A DNA stretch of 64,000 nucleotides from Membranipora membranacea (GCA_914767715.1 OU612065.1:31618001-31682000), one strand, 5' to 3'. Shown: positions 22,678 to 35,960, counted from the stretch's first letter. Translations and numbers: made by a program. Notes: generated from the letters alone by a model not told the origin.

Positions 22678-22918
22678 CATTCTAACCCTTTGCTGGCCAT
22701 ATACCTTATAACATTATAACACCGCTGCTCTCACCTAAAGCCTACGTTGCTCAGAGTCTCGATATCTGACAATCATATTTGACAATAGAACATTATTCAG
22801 TTGCCATAACCTAAACACTTCCAGAAACATTCAACAAAATATTTCTACACAGTTACAGTACCGATCACTACAATCGACACAATACTATATATCTCGATAG
22901 AGGAGACCCTACACCAGA

Positions 22919-23698
22919 GAGAATGGAAGGGGGAGGAGCCTGCACTCGATAGGCCACACCTCTTATTGTAACATGATCTTACTTACGTTTTGGAGTTGTG
23001 CCCTCACAACGAAACCACGATTAGTGAATGGAAAAGTGTGGGTTGACAACTTCTCAAGTGACAAATCTATGACTTTCCAATGGAAAGTTCAAAAATAAAA
23101 TATCATTTTTGTTGTATTGTAGAATGAAATTATTCTTTATCATTCTTCTTATGGCTGAAGAACACATGTGAAAGGGTAGTAGAACAATTCTTAGAGCTAA
23201 ACACAATCATCTTGATAAACAAATCTTACAGGGCAAGGTACCCATAATAGTATCAATTTTTCGAGTTGTTTCATTGAGGAAAAGAAACTTAGCTTGTTAA
23301 TCTGAATATTATTTCAGCACATGTGGTTAGGGGGTGTTGAGAGCTGTCCAACAATATCCTATTTACATACCTACTGTCACTAGAAGGCTGGGAATCTTAC
23401 AGAATGTGGCAGTTTAAGGAGCGAAATATGTCGGCATGGGCCTTTCATTGATGATTAATGAGTGTTATTAGCACAATTGTGTTGTAATAACTTGTCCAGT
23501 ACATAATTCAAGTGTTCTGGATTAGTTGGTGACAATAATTTTTTATGGATTGGTATATTTCATGTCTAAAACATAAAAAAATGAGTGTGATGTATCTATT
23601 AAAATACTTATTTCAGCCGTAATCAACATCTATTCACCAGTACTTGTCTGTGATTGGCCAATACTACTAGTGCATGCTCCTCCCCCTTCCATTCTCCC
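22919..23698. mobile_element. Candidate non-autonomous element with GGAGGAG inverted ends
   Basis: GAGAATGGAAGGGGGAGGAG at 22919 recurs as its complement near 23677-23698, with matching bases (TGCACT) further inside. No coding frame between them. Target duplication not seen. Confidence 0.4.
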
Positions 23699-24149
23699 TG
23701 CCTACACTCCGAGTGAGATTAAAAAGGAATGGAATGGAATGAATTGGAAGAGTAAAATTCATTGTAAGTCAGATAAGTCCGGCAAGAATAAATATACGCC
23801 GTGAGAAATTTGGCATTCTTTTACAAATTTACTGATAACAAATCTATGCTCCAACAGGCACTGAATTTAGTATCATCCTGACTCACTGAGAGTGAGGCTG
23901 CTGTTTACAAAGCAAGCAATGGACATGGAACTGTTCAATCAGAGCAGTTAATGAACTCTCCTTCCTTCCTTCCTCATTAAAGGCCCAAACCACAGACAGC
24001 AGGTCACTGACAGTTGATTTGATGAGTTGCAGCCTTGTGTGTGTGTGTGGATTTTGTTTGTTGTGGTGAAGATGGGAAGCTGTGCATGAACCACGTTATC
24101 GCGACTGCGCAGCTTCTTTACCCGCCAATTGCGTTGCTCAGATGAGTCA

Positions 24150-24215
24150 CTTCTCTCTCATTGGTCAGAACATTAAACTTTTGGAAGTTTAATATTCTGA
24201 CCAATGAGAGAGAAG
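24150..24215. repeat. Inverted repeat, 31-bp arms
   Basis: Arms 24150-24180 and 24185-24215 match with one mismatch around a 4-nt loop (CTTCTCTCTCATTGGTCAGA...). No target duplication. Confidence 0.7.
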
Positions 24216-25008
24216 TTCGGTGTTATCCACTAAGAGATTAGTGATCCAATTCTATTTGAAGTACCCTTGGATGGAGAACCCACAACTAAGTGCCTCACGC
24301 TAGCTGTATATAGTGTCCTGTTTAGGTTTATTAATAACTGTATGATGAAACATGACAAAACTCTTGCACTGCGAGTATTGACTCCCATATTGCTTATCAG
24401 GAGTTGCCTCCTCTGTTCAAATGAAGGAACAACTCTTGGTCATCTGCTAAGATCTATTATTAAATTGGCCACATGTACAATCTATGTTTAATTGTATTGT
24501 AAACACTGTATCAGGAGCACAGCAACACGCTTTTCTAAAATGCTTTGTTGTTTTATAATATCAGTCCTTTTTTTTCGAGCTCATTAATTGAGGGAAGGGC
24601 TTATTGACCCAAATACCAAATGGGCTTGAGAACCAAACTGCTGTATACTCTTCGAGGGAGTTCATTGGACTAAATATAAACCTATACAGGATACCTTATA
24701 CAGCTGGAGTGAAGCATTTAATTGTGGGACGTAACGACATTGGAATGTGTAGTAGTATGGCGTTTTACTTGTAGGAATTTGAATGACAAATAAACCATTC
24801 AATCAATCGTTATCATTGCCTTGCAGCTCATATACCAGGTTTTTTTTGATAACTTGATATCAATTTTGATCGAATTTCGTGTTTGAAAATTGCTTCACTA
24901 TCGGCAGTATCTTTTTTTCCACTTGATGTTATTTTTTATTCAAAAGTTTGTTCTCCTAAATTTTTTATCAAGCTGCTAAATCTATTGTAGTTTTGTAAGA
25001 AAGGCCCA

Positions 25009-25121
25009 GCAGGTTAAACGAGAGGAGATGATAAGCAGTAATCAGAACAGACGAATAGAGAGTGCTGAAAACCTCCTAGAAGATCTTACTGAAGATGGCG
25101 CGGAACTACTCGCTTCGGAAA
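25009..25121 (+). CDS. Possible exon, unrecognised helical segment
   Basis: An open stretch ending at a GTTAGT donor, encoding NQNRRIESAENLLEDLTEDG and AELLASER. The helical, acidic pattern is faintly like the start of a death-fold (CARD-like) domain, but the match is too weak to name. Degenerate copies at about 27255-27360 and 55800-55905 have lost part of it. No acceptor is certain. Confidence 0.25.
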
Positions 25122-25390
25122 GGTTAGTGACAAACGTAATTCTCAGAAATATTTTACATAATACTTACCATAACTTATGATACCCGTACTTGCCGACAAT
25201 ATTAAGCATGTCTCTGTTTCCTTGCTCAATAATTAATACACTACACTACAATGTTTTCGGGGTTTTGTTGCACATGGTCGTTGGTGATTTTATAAGGCAT
25301 TTACCACAATTGGCTTCGAAAGTATTTCCAATCTAATAATGGGTTGAGGCATATAAATTAACCCCACTGAATATAGATATGAAATTGCAG

Positions 25391-26131
25391 GCCACTTTAT
25401 CTACCCCAGCAGAGAGGAAGCCTAAACTGAAGAGAAAGAAGAGAGCTTTACTCACAGTATACAGTGGCAAAGGTTATCATGGTGTTCAGATTCAGTGAGT
25501 ATTTTTAATTTGCTGCTGTATGTATCATGTTGGTATGCAACTTGGGAGGCTTGATTATATATAATAGCATTACTACAGACCTAAACATTGATATTTATGG
25601 TTAAATCATGCAGTGCTGGAGATCAAAGCAACTTCTGTATGGGTATTTAGGGTCAGTACTCAGTTTTCTCCTGTATTGGATATCTAGCGCCTTCATACAT
25701 CCTCTGATAATTTAGATACTTACACGAGATATTTCTGTGAGTGCTTTTGATAGTTTGCATCTTGATTTATTTATGATTATATAACTGTGCAATCTCTACT
25801 ACAAAACCTCTCATCTCCTCATGGTGAGGGAGCAGTTTATATCCCCCCCCCCCCACAAATATCAAGGCCACACGCTTAGTTTAACAGATCACACGCTATG
25901 TCTATCTAATTCAGATTGGGTTCTTGACTTTTTTTCTCTCTCAATACAAGACATGTGTATATAGTATGGCCCTTGCTGTTGATTTGCATATTATGATTTT
26001 GATTGCGATATGTATGTTTATATCTCATGTGTTGCAGAATCACCGGACACAAGATGATAGAATTGGAGCTGGTTAATGGTTTACACACCAGTAACCTAAT
26101 TGACCAGAGTTGTGCGGACGATATGAGTAAG
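25391..26131 (+). pseudogene. PUS1: PUS1-like pseudouridine synthase, 5' exons (block B)
   Basis: Exons 25391-25494 and 26038-26131 join in frame (phase 2). The first gives KRKKRALLTVYSGKGYHGVQ, the strand and GYHG motif that open the TruA/PUS1 fold. The second gives TGHKMIELELVNGL...LIDQ, matching the TIE..L..A helix. PUS1 converts uridine to pseudouridine in tRNA and other RNAs. The exon that would carry the catalytic aspartate (RTDKG) is not found, nor any later exon, and the first exon seen in block C is missing here. A truncated fragment. Confidence 0.6.
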
Positions 26132-27663
26132 GTATGTATGTAAAAAAGCTACTCATGTAGTCTGACATTCCCTAATAATGGAACTTGGTCCGTGTATAAC
26201 CAGGAGACTAGGTCATATCATTAGTATTGTCACCCTGGGAAAAGTGAAATCAATGGGTTACTCTTCAACATACCCTTATGTTTTGTGTTATCGACTAAGA
26301 GATTAGTGATCCGATACTATTTGAAGTACCCTTCGATGGAGAACCCATAACTAAGTGCCTCACTTAAGCTGTATTAATAAGTGTATGGTGAAACATGACT
26401 AAACTCTTGCCCTGCGAGTATTGACTCCCGTATTGCCTATCACGAGTTGCCTCCTCTGTTCAAATGAAGGAACAACTCCCGTCATTTGCCAAGATCTATT
26501 ATTAAATTGGCTACATGTACGATCTTAGTTTTAACTATATTGTGTTGTGAACACTGTATCAGGAGCGCAGCAACAAATTATGAATAACTTAGCAGCCAGC
26601 GCTTTTCTAAAATATTTTTTTATATTATCTATCAGTCCTTTTTTTCGAACCCATTAATTGAGGGGGGGGGGGGGTTAGTTGACCCAAGTGCCGCATGGAC
26701 TTGAGAACCTAAACTGCTGTATAGGCATACACTTAATATAAACCTAGACAAGACACTTATACAGCTGAAGTGAGGCATTTAATTGTAAGGTGTAGTAGCA
26801 TTGTTGTTATCATTGCCTTGCAGCTCATAAACCAAGTTTTTTCTTGATAACTTCCATAATCCATTTTGAGCAGATTTTGAGTTTGAAAATTGCTTTGCAA
26901 TCAGCAGCATATTGTAATCATCTTTATGTTATTTTTTCTTCAAGAAATTCTTTCCCTAGGATTGTTTCAAACTGTTCACTACAAGCCGTTAAGTCTGTTG
27001 TAACTTTCAAACTTAAAATCCGATCAAAATTGATCGAGTTATCAACAAAAAACTGGTGTATTAGCTGCAAGGCAATGATAACACCAATGCTACTTCACCT
27101 TCCAATGCTGTTACATCGCCCACAACCAAATTCCTCCTGTCAAGGCTAATGCTCCATATAGTGGCCTGTCTAGGTTTATTATTATGTTTATGTGTATAGC
27201 TTGTTTTTTGATATATGCAGACCGGTGCTCAAATAAAGAAGGTAAGAAAAGCTCAGTAGGTTAAACAAGAGGAGACGATTAGCCGCAATTAGAACCAGAT
27301 GAATAGAGAGTGCTGAGAACCTCATATTGAAGATGGCGCGGAACTTCTCACTTTGGAAAGGTAGATGACAATCCTTAATTCTTAGGAATACTTTACATAA
27401 TAATTTACCATAACTGATGTTACCAAACTTGCCAACAATATTACAGCATGTCTCTGTTTCCTTGCTCAATAATTAATACACTACACTACAATGTTTTCTG
27501 GATATTTTTGTACATTTGGTGATTTTATATGGCATTTACAATCAAATAATGAGTTGAGACCTATCAAACTTGTTCATTGATGAATGTTTCAGTCAATCTC
27601 ACTATTTTCCGGATATCAACTGTAAACATGCTGATTGTCAACTTTTGGACTATTGAGTAAAAA

Positions 27664-27924
27664 ATGTCTCTCTGTCACGCAAAGCTCACTTGTCTTATTA
27701 ATCCTACTAGGATGATGGATTTGACTAAACCTATAGTGGTGAAGGAAGCTACGCCTAAGAAGTATGCATCCCGGTCGACTGGCAGAAAACGCCCTACCAT
27801 TAAGAGATGTTTGTGCTGCATTACAATGACATTTCATGGATTTGAGGTGAATGAACAGCTCGCCCTGACACTTGAATTTATTGTGAAGAACTGTCGCTCC
27901 AAATCCCATCACTCAGTTGTATAA
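27664..27924 (+). other. Conserved small open frame of unknown function (block B)
   Basis: An 86-codon frame ending CRSKSHHSVV. The last 70 codons recur at 56253-56465 with only a few substitutions and the same stop. The basic run TPKKYASRSTGRKRPTIKR and a CLCC pair are visible. No family recognised. It may be an exon of the neighbouring gene or just a young duplicate. Confidence 0.3.
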
Positions 27925-28568
27925 ATTGACCACATTTAATATAGATATGAAATGGGGGCAACTGACTGACCAAATGTGTCCCAGCTTATGGACAACCGTT
28001 TCAATGACTTGTCTTCCATGGTTCGATTATTAGAAGGTGCCTTATAATCCATCCAATCAAATTCATAAATGAAAATGTATGGCCCCAAATATTAATAATT
28101 TTCTTTTGGCAAAGTTTTATGAAGCCAACCATCAGTAACCATACATCCATATTGTTGTTATCATAATATGTATGCACTGTCTAAGCAGACCATATATTTC
28201 CCTAATCTGTGACCACGATATACAGCCTGATGCATTTTCAGAGTACACAGTATATACAGTATATACACGGTATATACACAGTATATGACTCACATTATAT
28301 ATGCTGTAGGATCAATATCAAACGTGATGTTATATATACCGTCACCATATATCTATATATCTATGATTGACCATTACCTAAATAAGGTGGCACCAAAGTA
28401 GTATCCCATAGTGCAATTCTCTGACTATCAATTTATGAGTATATATGGTCATTAAGCTTATGCATCAATTATAGCATGATCATGTTGGAATTATGTTTGT
28501 ATTTTCTGTTTCTGTGAGATAAGACTTTATTACTTCATTCACTATTGTATGATTTCTCAATTATCCAG

Positions 28569-28735
28569 GGAAGTCCACCATTAAAACAGACCCAGAGAGG
28601 CAGTCTGATTTTACACCTCGAGGCTCTCAGACTATAGACTCTGTGAATGCTGCATTGAGTGCCAGAGCTCAGCCAATCAGATCTCATAACCAGCCATTCT
28701 CAAGCTACAGTCCACAGCACTACCAGAGCAGCTTG
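28569..28735 (+). CDS. Linker exon of a caspase paralogue (block B)
   Basis: A 167-nt exon after TTATCCAG, ending at a GTAAGA donor in phase 0, the phase with which the p20 exon at 17314 starts. It encodes KSTIKTDPERQSDFTPRGSQ, SVNAALSARAQ and SSYSPQHYQSSL. An intact copy lies at 57030-57196. It is probably the linker before a protease domain now deleted. Confidence 0.45.
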
Positions 28736-29371
28736 GTAAGATAAGAGATATCATTTTACCTGATACCTGATGACATGTATGATCTGATATTGTGTACATA
28801 GCAGTATGAGTAGTTCAAGTTAACCTTCCATCCATGCTGCTGTAAGTGGCATTCTACCACCAATGATAGTTGTCTTGGGATTGATGATGGAATGCCACCA
28901 GAACCAATCCTATCCAATGCAAATATGTATGGATATAACTTTCATATTCCTACTTATTTTCTCTTACTCATGGACATTTTATAGTTTTCCACCATGGGAT
29001 TCCTAATGGGGTTGTGTCAGGAGTTGTCCCTTATTATATGGGGCGCTGAACAGATGACACCATAAATTTCCAATTTTTTATATAAGTTATCATAGGAGCA
29101 AATCACACTTTTTGGTCTGGCAACCAGGGAAATTAAGATAGAAACAAAATGAGCGGAATGAAACGGGCGAATTATGCTGACCCGCTATATTGGACAAAAA
29201 TTGACTGCGAATATAATTTGATATTTAGAATATTATATAAATAATAAATAAATCATTAGAATAAAAAGAAATAATAATATTCCAGCTTTGAACTTTGAAT
29301 ACTATATAAATTCAACCTGAAAATTTTGATTGCAGAAAAGAAATTCAGAATAGCATATGTATATTATATAT

Positions 29372-31075
29372 ATCCAGGGTTGCGCAGGCAGTAAGTTAAG
29401 CCTATATATTGTGTCTATATTCTGCATTGATGATGATTTTTCTTTTAATTAACCAGACAAATAAGTGTTCTTGACTCAAGTTGAATGAGAGTTCATAATC
29501 AACATCCAACAGTTGTAGTTTAGTAGCTCAATCATGGATAAGGGTGGTTTTGAGACTTGTCTTCTACTGGTGCAACTGCAAAAACTGCTTACCTCTCCTC
29601 AAATTTAAGTTAATTGACATTTTCTCTAAATTTTAGGTCAGAGAGAAATTCTGCTCACTGACACAACTCCTCCCGCTCCAGCCAATCAGAACCAGCCTGG
29701 AGTAGATATTGTGCAGCAGCCCCCTGTATCTGATGATGACTTACAAGATGCTGATCCTGCAGATATCTCTTCTGCTGACTTCATAATCATGCAGTCAAGC
29801 TTTGAATGTAAGTAAACTAGGTTTATTACAGACTGGGTGGTATAAGAGCTCAGAAGGCTACAAGTAGGGGTTTGTGGCATGACATTTGAAAAAATTGAAT
29901 TGATAATCCAATTCCACAAAATTACGCTTGCAGCCATCTAAGCAGCGGACTTGACCAAAGTTTGTTTTACTTACATAAAACCAATTTATTCCTGAGAGTG
30001 TATACACAATACTTGATAGAAGCAGCTCGATGTGAGAAATAATGAGCAATGTTGTAATAATTATGTTTAAACAGAACAGTTGGTTCTTTTTCAGCCACAC
30101 ACTCAGATTTAATGAGACTGTAATTTTGTTTTTGTTTCAGCTTTCTCCTCCCCCCGACGAGCTAGCATGGGATCACCATTCATCAGAACACTATCACAGT
30201 CTTCTACAAATATGCTCATCAGCTTCATATGGAGGAACTGGCAGCAACTGTAAGCTTGATCAAGTCAAGTCTTATTGCATACTAGATACACAAAACGGTG
30301 TATCAGCTGTGTTGGTAGTGTTGTCTGATTGATTTGATGATCAATTTGCTGAATAAATAGTACAGAGAACAGAATATCTGCTCAGAACCAGAACATATAA
30401 CACAGCGAGAGCTCATGTCGCCTCTATGCCTCAGACTAGATGTACATTTCTTACAGAGAAGCTGGAGTTAATATTAGGACAGAGAATCACCCTGACTCAC
30501 TGACAAATCCTGTGTTACCCAATCCAACAGCTACTCGGATTCACCCAGAATCTGGTGAGTCATTGCTGGGCATTATTATGTAATGCCTCTGATAAGTTAC
30601 TGTTGGTTATATTATCTACGTCATTAGAGGGGTACTTGTTCCTCCAGTCCACGGTGCAGATATGATTGTATTCCAGGCCCTGGTTTTATATGTTTTCAGT
30701 CATCATAATTAGTTCTCTTGTGAAGTACAGGTTTGGTTTATGTGTAATCATTCATTGCCATTTAAGGTATCATATTGTGTTTGCAGAAGAAAAGATGATA
30801 AGTTTAATTGAATTTCAGGCTTCAAATAGCACATTAAACAAGATTATCCCAAAAGCAAACTCCATCATAGCCAGGGAAAGGAAGATGATCATAACAAACA
30901 GGTTTTGGACTTTGACCTTATCATCCTGGGTGTTCAAAGCTGTAGATATGTTATTGGAAGGTGCCTCACCATTACCACTTTTACTATATTTATTGTTGTA
31001 GATGAGAAGCTAAGCATAGAGAGAAATGGACAGATAGTTAGACAGGCCACTTTCTATAAGTGGTCAGTAAGATGA
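29372..31075 (+). pseudogene. Caspase paralogue tail, block B (p20 lost)
   Basis: Only the last bases of the p20 exon (GTTGCGCAGGCA, 29380-29391) remain. The inter-subunit exon 29637-29807 is intact. In the p10 exon starting at 30141 a one-base deletion after FIRT breaks the frame. The next exon (about 30361) has lost its start and about 13 bp around EKL. The terminal exon 31002-31075 is intact (DEKLSIERNGQIVRQATFYK). Without p20 there are no catalytic residues, so this cannot be a protease. Confidence 0.8.
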
Positions 31076-32111
31076 AATCTATGATCTTCATACTTCCTCT
31101 GACTCCTCTACTACAAACAGATACAGATACAGATATAGACATACTTGCTACTTGCTACTAAGAATTACCTGTACTACTTTTTGACTATTTGATTCAATCA
31201 AGGATTCCTGCTGTAACGGTCATTCGCAAGTACAGCACTACTAGACTAAGCAGTACACCATAGAGTAAGATGATTATAAGATCTGGTATCAAGGCTCCCG
31301 CTGCTGATTCAAAATTTCTTTCTCTTGTCAAACTGAGTAGATTTTTAGTACCTCCACTTAGCTAAGAATTCAGGGCTGTAGTATAGGAAAATTGAAGGGG
31401 AGGCAAAATTTCAGGGGGAGTCCAAAACATCACCAGGAGGGGTGATAGAAGCAATCTTAAGGCATGGTATTAGCAAATGGATATACCAGACGGGCTGATT
31501 CTGACATGGATTATTCAATTATAGTGTTTAAGGCCATTGTATTAGCTTTCCAGGGGGGTCAGTGTCTGTCTCTCTAGAAGTACCGGCCTGAGGATCTCAT
31601 TGTATGATCCGCCTGGAAACTTCCCTCCTAATTCCTTATAGTTTATGAAATTAAATAAATATATATTCATGTATATATACATCAATGTTTTTTGCCGGTG
31701 ACCAAGTCAATATTGCGGTTATGGCCTTGTCAGCTTGACCTTGATTCCATGGTGCAGAGGTTCAAATCCCACCTGAGCCTTAAATTTTGATCATCAACTT
31801 AACAGGGAAATTATTAATATAACATAATATGATTTCTGTGACATAGTTTGCCCACTGATTCCCGATGCCGATTGACCGCCATCACCTTGAAAGTTTGAGA
31901 GACCATATCTCCCTCAATATTAGGATTATAAAAGCTGCAATTTGTTCACATAATATAATAGGAAATGGATAAGAAGATGTGATACAAAATAGTAGCCAAG
32001 TAAGTCTTTAAACTAAACGTCATGTGTGATATTTTGAATTAAAATTCATACTATCCATAGTATAATCTCGCAATAATCTGTAAAAACAGCTGATTTTAGT
32101 GTGAGTTAAGC
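31076..32111. other. Intergenic between caspase tail and TLC gene (block B)
   Basis: Noncoding and closely repeated at 61000-62046. A tRNA-like stretch (31714-31779) is noted separately. Confidence 0.5.
31714..31779 (+). repeat. tRNA-like sequence, probably SINE-derived
   Basis: It contains GGTTCAAATCCCACC, a good B-box/T-loop, with a weak A-box-like TATGGCCTTGTC upstream. The acceptor-stem ends do not pair, so not a working tRNA. A copy with one changed T-arm base is at about 61575-61640. Confidence 0.35.
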
Positions 32112-35100
32112 TCAGTCAGTTTTCTGATTAGAACTTTGCGATGACGTAGGGTTGGCGGCCTCCTCGGCTGTAGAACTGTGACGTCTCAGCACCCTGAGAG
32201 CTCCTAATACCATCTTACGATACCAGTATAAATTCATAGCATCGAGAGTAAACCCGGCCAGCAGTGTGCCTGGGAGGTGATAGTATGTTAGTGGTGCCTC
32301 TTGACTCATATATAGGGTATAATAAGAATAAGGCATTGGGATTATCCTGGCTATTGTGGATGTGAATAACATTAATAGTCCGTTGTAATAGTAAGCACTT
32401 CCCCACTTCATATCACAGTCGTGTAGAATTACCCTGTAAAACAAAGGTTGATGGTACTGTAACATAGTGTAAACAACTCTGAATGCTTGGATATAGCCAA
32501 ATTTAAACGAAAAGCGCCTCAAATATGAGTTTGTTTCCACTAAAATGCTAAACAGGGACGCTCTGCTTGCCCTAGAATGGTCAATAGAGTGGCCTTAAAC
32601 TGCTTCGATTGAATATTCCATATCAGAATCAGCTCATTTGGGACTTCCATATGCTATTTAAATCATTAAAACGATACCCTTTCCTTCACACCCTCATCGA
32701 TTTCCGTCGCCCCTTTCATTTTACCTAAGCTGCAGCCCTGCTGTATCACTGATTGCACATGAGTAAGCTAGTCGATGTATTTTTTATCATCGTTGATTTC
32801 AACGTTGATATTCATGTTCAACTCATCAGATATGCGTACATTAGGAAATATACCTGATTCAGAACAAATACCTTGTGCTACGCTCACTTATTACCTCAAA
32901 TTTACGTTTATAGTTGACAGTTCAGCAAACAGCCTTAGTATTGCAAGATATAGGTATAGTTTCATTTCCTGCAAAATGAATAAAGTAAGTATGATTCGCT
33001 ATAATTTCATCTTTGAAGCATTTGCAAATTATTCAAGGCGATGGAACTCAGAATATATCTTGGCCAATAATAAGGTCGCAGCTCTGCAACTATTTATGCA
33101 ATGCTTTGTGATGAATTCATCAAGTACCAAGCAGCACATAAACCTTATTCACCACAGCTCTTGGTCTATAGTTGTACCATGCAAACCCACTGATATATAT
33201 TCCTGGATTATGGGAACATATCTGACCCTGAACAAGCCCATGGCAATTTACGTATGATTGTTGGAAAAACTTTCTCATCTATGATTGGTCCAAAAGTTCA
33301 GTAATGCTACAGCCGACCCCTTGTAAACATTTTGTCTAAGCTTTTAAAGGTCTTTACTGGGAAGTCAGTCAAAGCATAATGTTAGAGCTGCCAAAATTTT
33401 AGCTAGATCCAACTACTGACACAAAGTTATATACTGATATAATTTTTCCACAAATAGCCATACTGTGTATTTTACCACAAATCCATGTGCAAACCTGATC
33501 TACTCATTATCATTATGGTCTGAAGTAATTAAAATTTTCTAAATGCAGTCACTTTGCTCAAGGAGACAAGACAAGTACTAGATGAGTTCAGTTGGTACAT
33601 GTAGTGTTTATGAGTTCTGCTTACCCAGACAAAGTAAAAAGGCAGGATGGTTGTAATATGATGTACAATAAAGATTGCTTCTCCTATCTTCTTATAATGG
33701 TAAATGAGCACAATCGTATCTGAAAAACAAATCATCCTATTTATTTTTACGATAAGATAGTACAACTACCAGCTACCAGACACAACTACCATCAACCAGA
33801 AGTTCACCAGTTTACATTGTTTGTCAAACTCACTCTTATTAACATTCAATCTCCATTATCGAAGATACTCTAGCTAACTGTTTGAGGTTTAGGTTTAGGT
33901 AAGCCAATGTGTTAGCCCCGAATGGTTGGGTAGGGTCTTCCCCCCCCCCCTCACAGACCAATCAATCGGAATATATTGGCTAGGCTTTGACAAGGCTTTG
34001 GCTCCTTTGTTTGACCATATAATCAGTCCTTACTGATATCTTTATTCCCCATACTGCTGATGTTCCTGTCAATAATGAGACTCAGACTTTGGTTGACAGA
34101 ATTCAATAGAAATAAAGTAACTTCTTAGTAGCCTGTAAGTCTCTTAGTCGAAAAAACTTCATAGAGGTTAATTTCTTTATTTTTTTCAGCTCACATTTAT
34201 GTAAAGTAATGATCTTACCTGCAATCATATATCCACAAGCTATCGTACATACAATCAGACTATCATGGCTGACCTCTCTTAAAACGTGAGAGAAACACAT
34301 TTGAAATTTAAAGATTATATTATGATGCTACAAAAAAGACCAGGGGCAAAAAACAAGAGCTAACAGTTATTTTGCCAAATAATTTGGTACAAAAATAGTT
34401 AAAAACATCTAAAAATTGAAAGTTTGCGCAAAACGTGCAAAAAAAATCCTTATCTAAATTGAAGAATGCTAACTACAAAGAAAAACAAGTAGTGTACTAC
34501 TCAATTTGAGAATTTTAGATCAATGTTCAGAAAAAATTGACCTGCTATTGCGAAATTAAATCCTTGATTTGTGTCTGTATGGCCAACTAAAAGAGTTTAT
34601 TGGAATTTGCTTGGCAATTATAGGCTGCTGCAATTGGTGAACAGCAAGCTGTGGAAACAGTCATCAGTTATCATTAATACAAACCTCAGGAAGTCTGCAT
34701 TCAACTTCTCATCGTAAACAAACAGATAGAAAGAGAGAAAGCTGATAATTATTGCATGGACGGAGGAGACAATAATCTGAAAAATAAATTGAGCTTTTAA
34801 AATAATCTAATCAGTTACCAGTGGGCAAAATCTAGTGGTAGCTAGGTTGCTACAACATATCCTGACATGTGATACCATACCATAGTGCTAGAAATAAAGC
34901 TGTGTTTCCAATAAGCGCATAATAATAGAAGCTCTAGTCTCTGACCTCGTTATCATCTCCCCCAAACACCATTGTGATTGTTGTGACCTGAATTATAAAG
35001 TCAATTTACTATGAGGTAACGTCTTGAGCCAGTCATGCTACCAACAAAATGATCGTGTGCCGAGGCCATGTAACTCAGCCATTTCATTAGTGATTAAACC

Positions 35101-35171
35101 AATTTTTCTGTAGGATAGTCCTTTGACATAGTCTATACCTGCAGCACAGCAATAATGGAGCTGCCTTCCAT
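32112..35171 (-). CDS. TLC-domain membrane protein (intact copy)
   Basis: Seven minus-strand exons join in frame: 35171-35139, 34987-34946, 34776-34685, 34277-34219, 33719-33625, 32968-32895 and 32433-32112. In order they give MEGSSIIAVLQ, FGGDDNE, IVSSVHAIIISFLSFYLF, SHDSLIVCTIACGYMIADT, IGEAIFIVHHITTILPFYFV, LRLFAELSTINVNLR and the last two helices ending LDAMNLYWYRKMVLGALRVL. SSVHA, GY..AD, the HH pair and ELST..VNLR are the TLC (TRAM-LAG1-CLN8) signature. TLC proteins are multi-pass ER or Golgi membrane proteins tied to lipid handling, and the TLCD4 (TMEM56) group looks closest. The ATG at 35171 is a guess; the first two exons are the least certain. It is convergent with the caspase tail. 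Confidence 0.8.
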
Positions 35172-35831
35172 CAAGAAAGGCAACTCCGTGCCCCAGAGTT
35201 CTATTGAGACCTAAATATGTCTTCTTGGTTTGTATTGTTTTCCCATTTTAAGGACTCAGTCTAGGTGAATCATTTCAGGTCCTTTGCTGCAGAGACAAAC
35301 ATATGCCACAACACTTTACACATGCGCTGAGAGGATTAAATGTGGTACTACATCATAAGAGAAAGTCTACTTATGCTTTCGAAGGTCAGATTGGAGATCT
35401 TCATAGACTCCCTAAGGGGAACTAACATGTCTCTCTGATTTGGCATCTTGACTAACAGCCTTTTCATTATAGGGCCAATTTTGTCAAAACATTTCTTCGC
35501 CCATGCTAATCATTCATGTAATAAGTAACCCCGTAGAATGAGTTTGTAATGTTTACTTTCTTCACAATGCAATACACAAAAACCCCTGACTAGCAAGATC
35601 AAAGGAAGCCATATCACTGAAACCAGGCTAAAATTGGTCACCAAATGAGAGGGTTAAACCATAGATTGTCACTCGCTCCATTCTCCCTGCTCGCTCTTTG
35701 ACAGTATTTGATGTTATTGAGAGGACTCAGGCGCTTTGTGGGATTGTCTCCTACCAAACATACTAGGTTAATCTTAGAGTAAAATCCAAAATCTGGTATC
35801 CGCAATATGGAGGCTTGTTACTGGGTGCAAT

Positions 35832-35855
35832 CAAGGAGTTAACTCAAACTCCTAG
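35832..35855. mobile_element. Micro-hairpin insertion, duplicate of 21745 copy
   Basis: A 24-bp insert beginning CAAGGAGTTA. The left flank is GTGCAAT and the right flank ATGCAAT (one mismatch). It is orthologous to 21745-21768 through the segmental duplication. Confidence 0.55.
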
Positions 35856-35904
35856 ATGCAATGCACTATATTTGTATTGATGTGATATCTGATTTGCAGT
35901 CCAA

Positions 35905-35960
35905 CAGGGAGGGTGGGATGGTGGGTGGGATTCATGCCACCCTCCATCCCACCCTCCCTG
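35905..35960. mobile_element. Hairpin insertion, 56 bp, 7-bp flanking repeat
   Basis: Ends CAGGGAGGGTGGGA and its complement TCCCACCCTCCCTG. Flanks are AGTCCAA and AGTCCAC. The sister copy at 21811-21817 has a single AGTCCAC, an empty site, which shows a clean insertion. Confidence 0.65.

Noticed and set aside
24411-24450. GGAGTTG...CAACTC stretch as micro-hairpin
   Set aside because: The arms are imperfect, the flanks do not repeat, and it is part of the older duplicated DNA.
25614-25642. Small exon between the two PUS1-like exons
   Set aside because: Including it forces a stop in the next exon. Direct joining of the flanking exons keeps frame and gives a better match to PUS1.
25846-25855. 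Poly-C run as a regulatory signal, and poly-G near 26665
   Set aside because: Simple homopolymers, variable between the duplicated copies.
30666-31001. 111-codon frame before the last caspase exon, also at 59412
   Set aside because: It lies in the intron before the terminal exon, is frameshifted between copies and is absent from the complete gene.
31714-31779. Functional tRNA gene
   Set aside because: Good B box but no pairing acceptor stem and a poor A box. The same holds for 45838-45908.
32775-33257. 160-codon plus-strand frame, also at 62750-63262
   Set aside because: It overlaps the antisense TLC exon 32895-32968, which has splice sites and family motifs. The frame is broken between copies and has no family.
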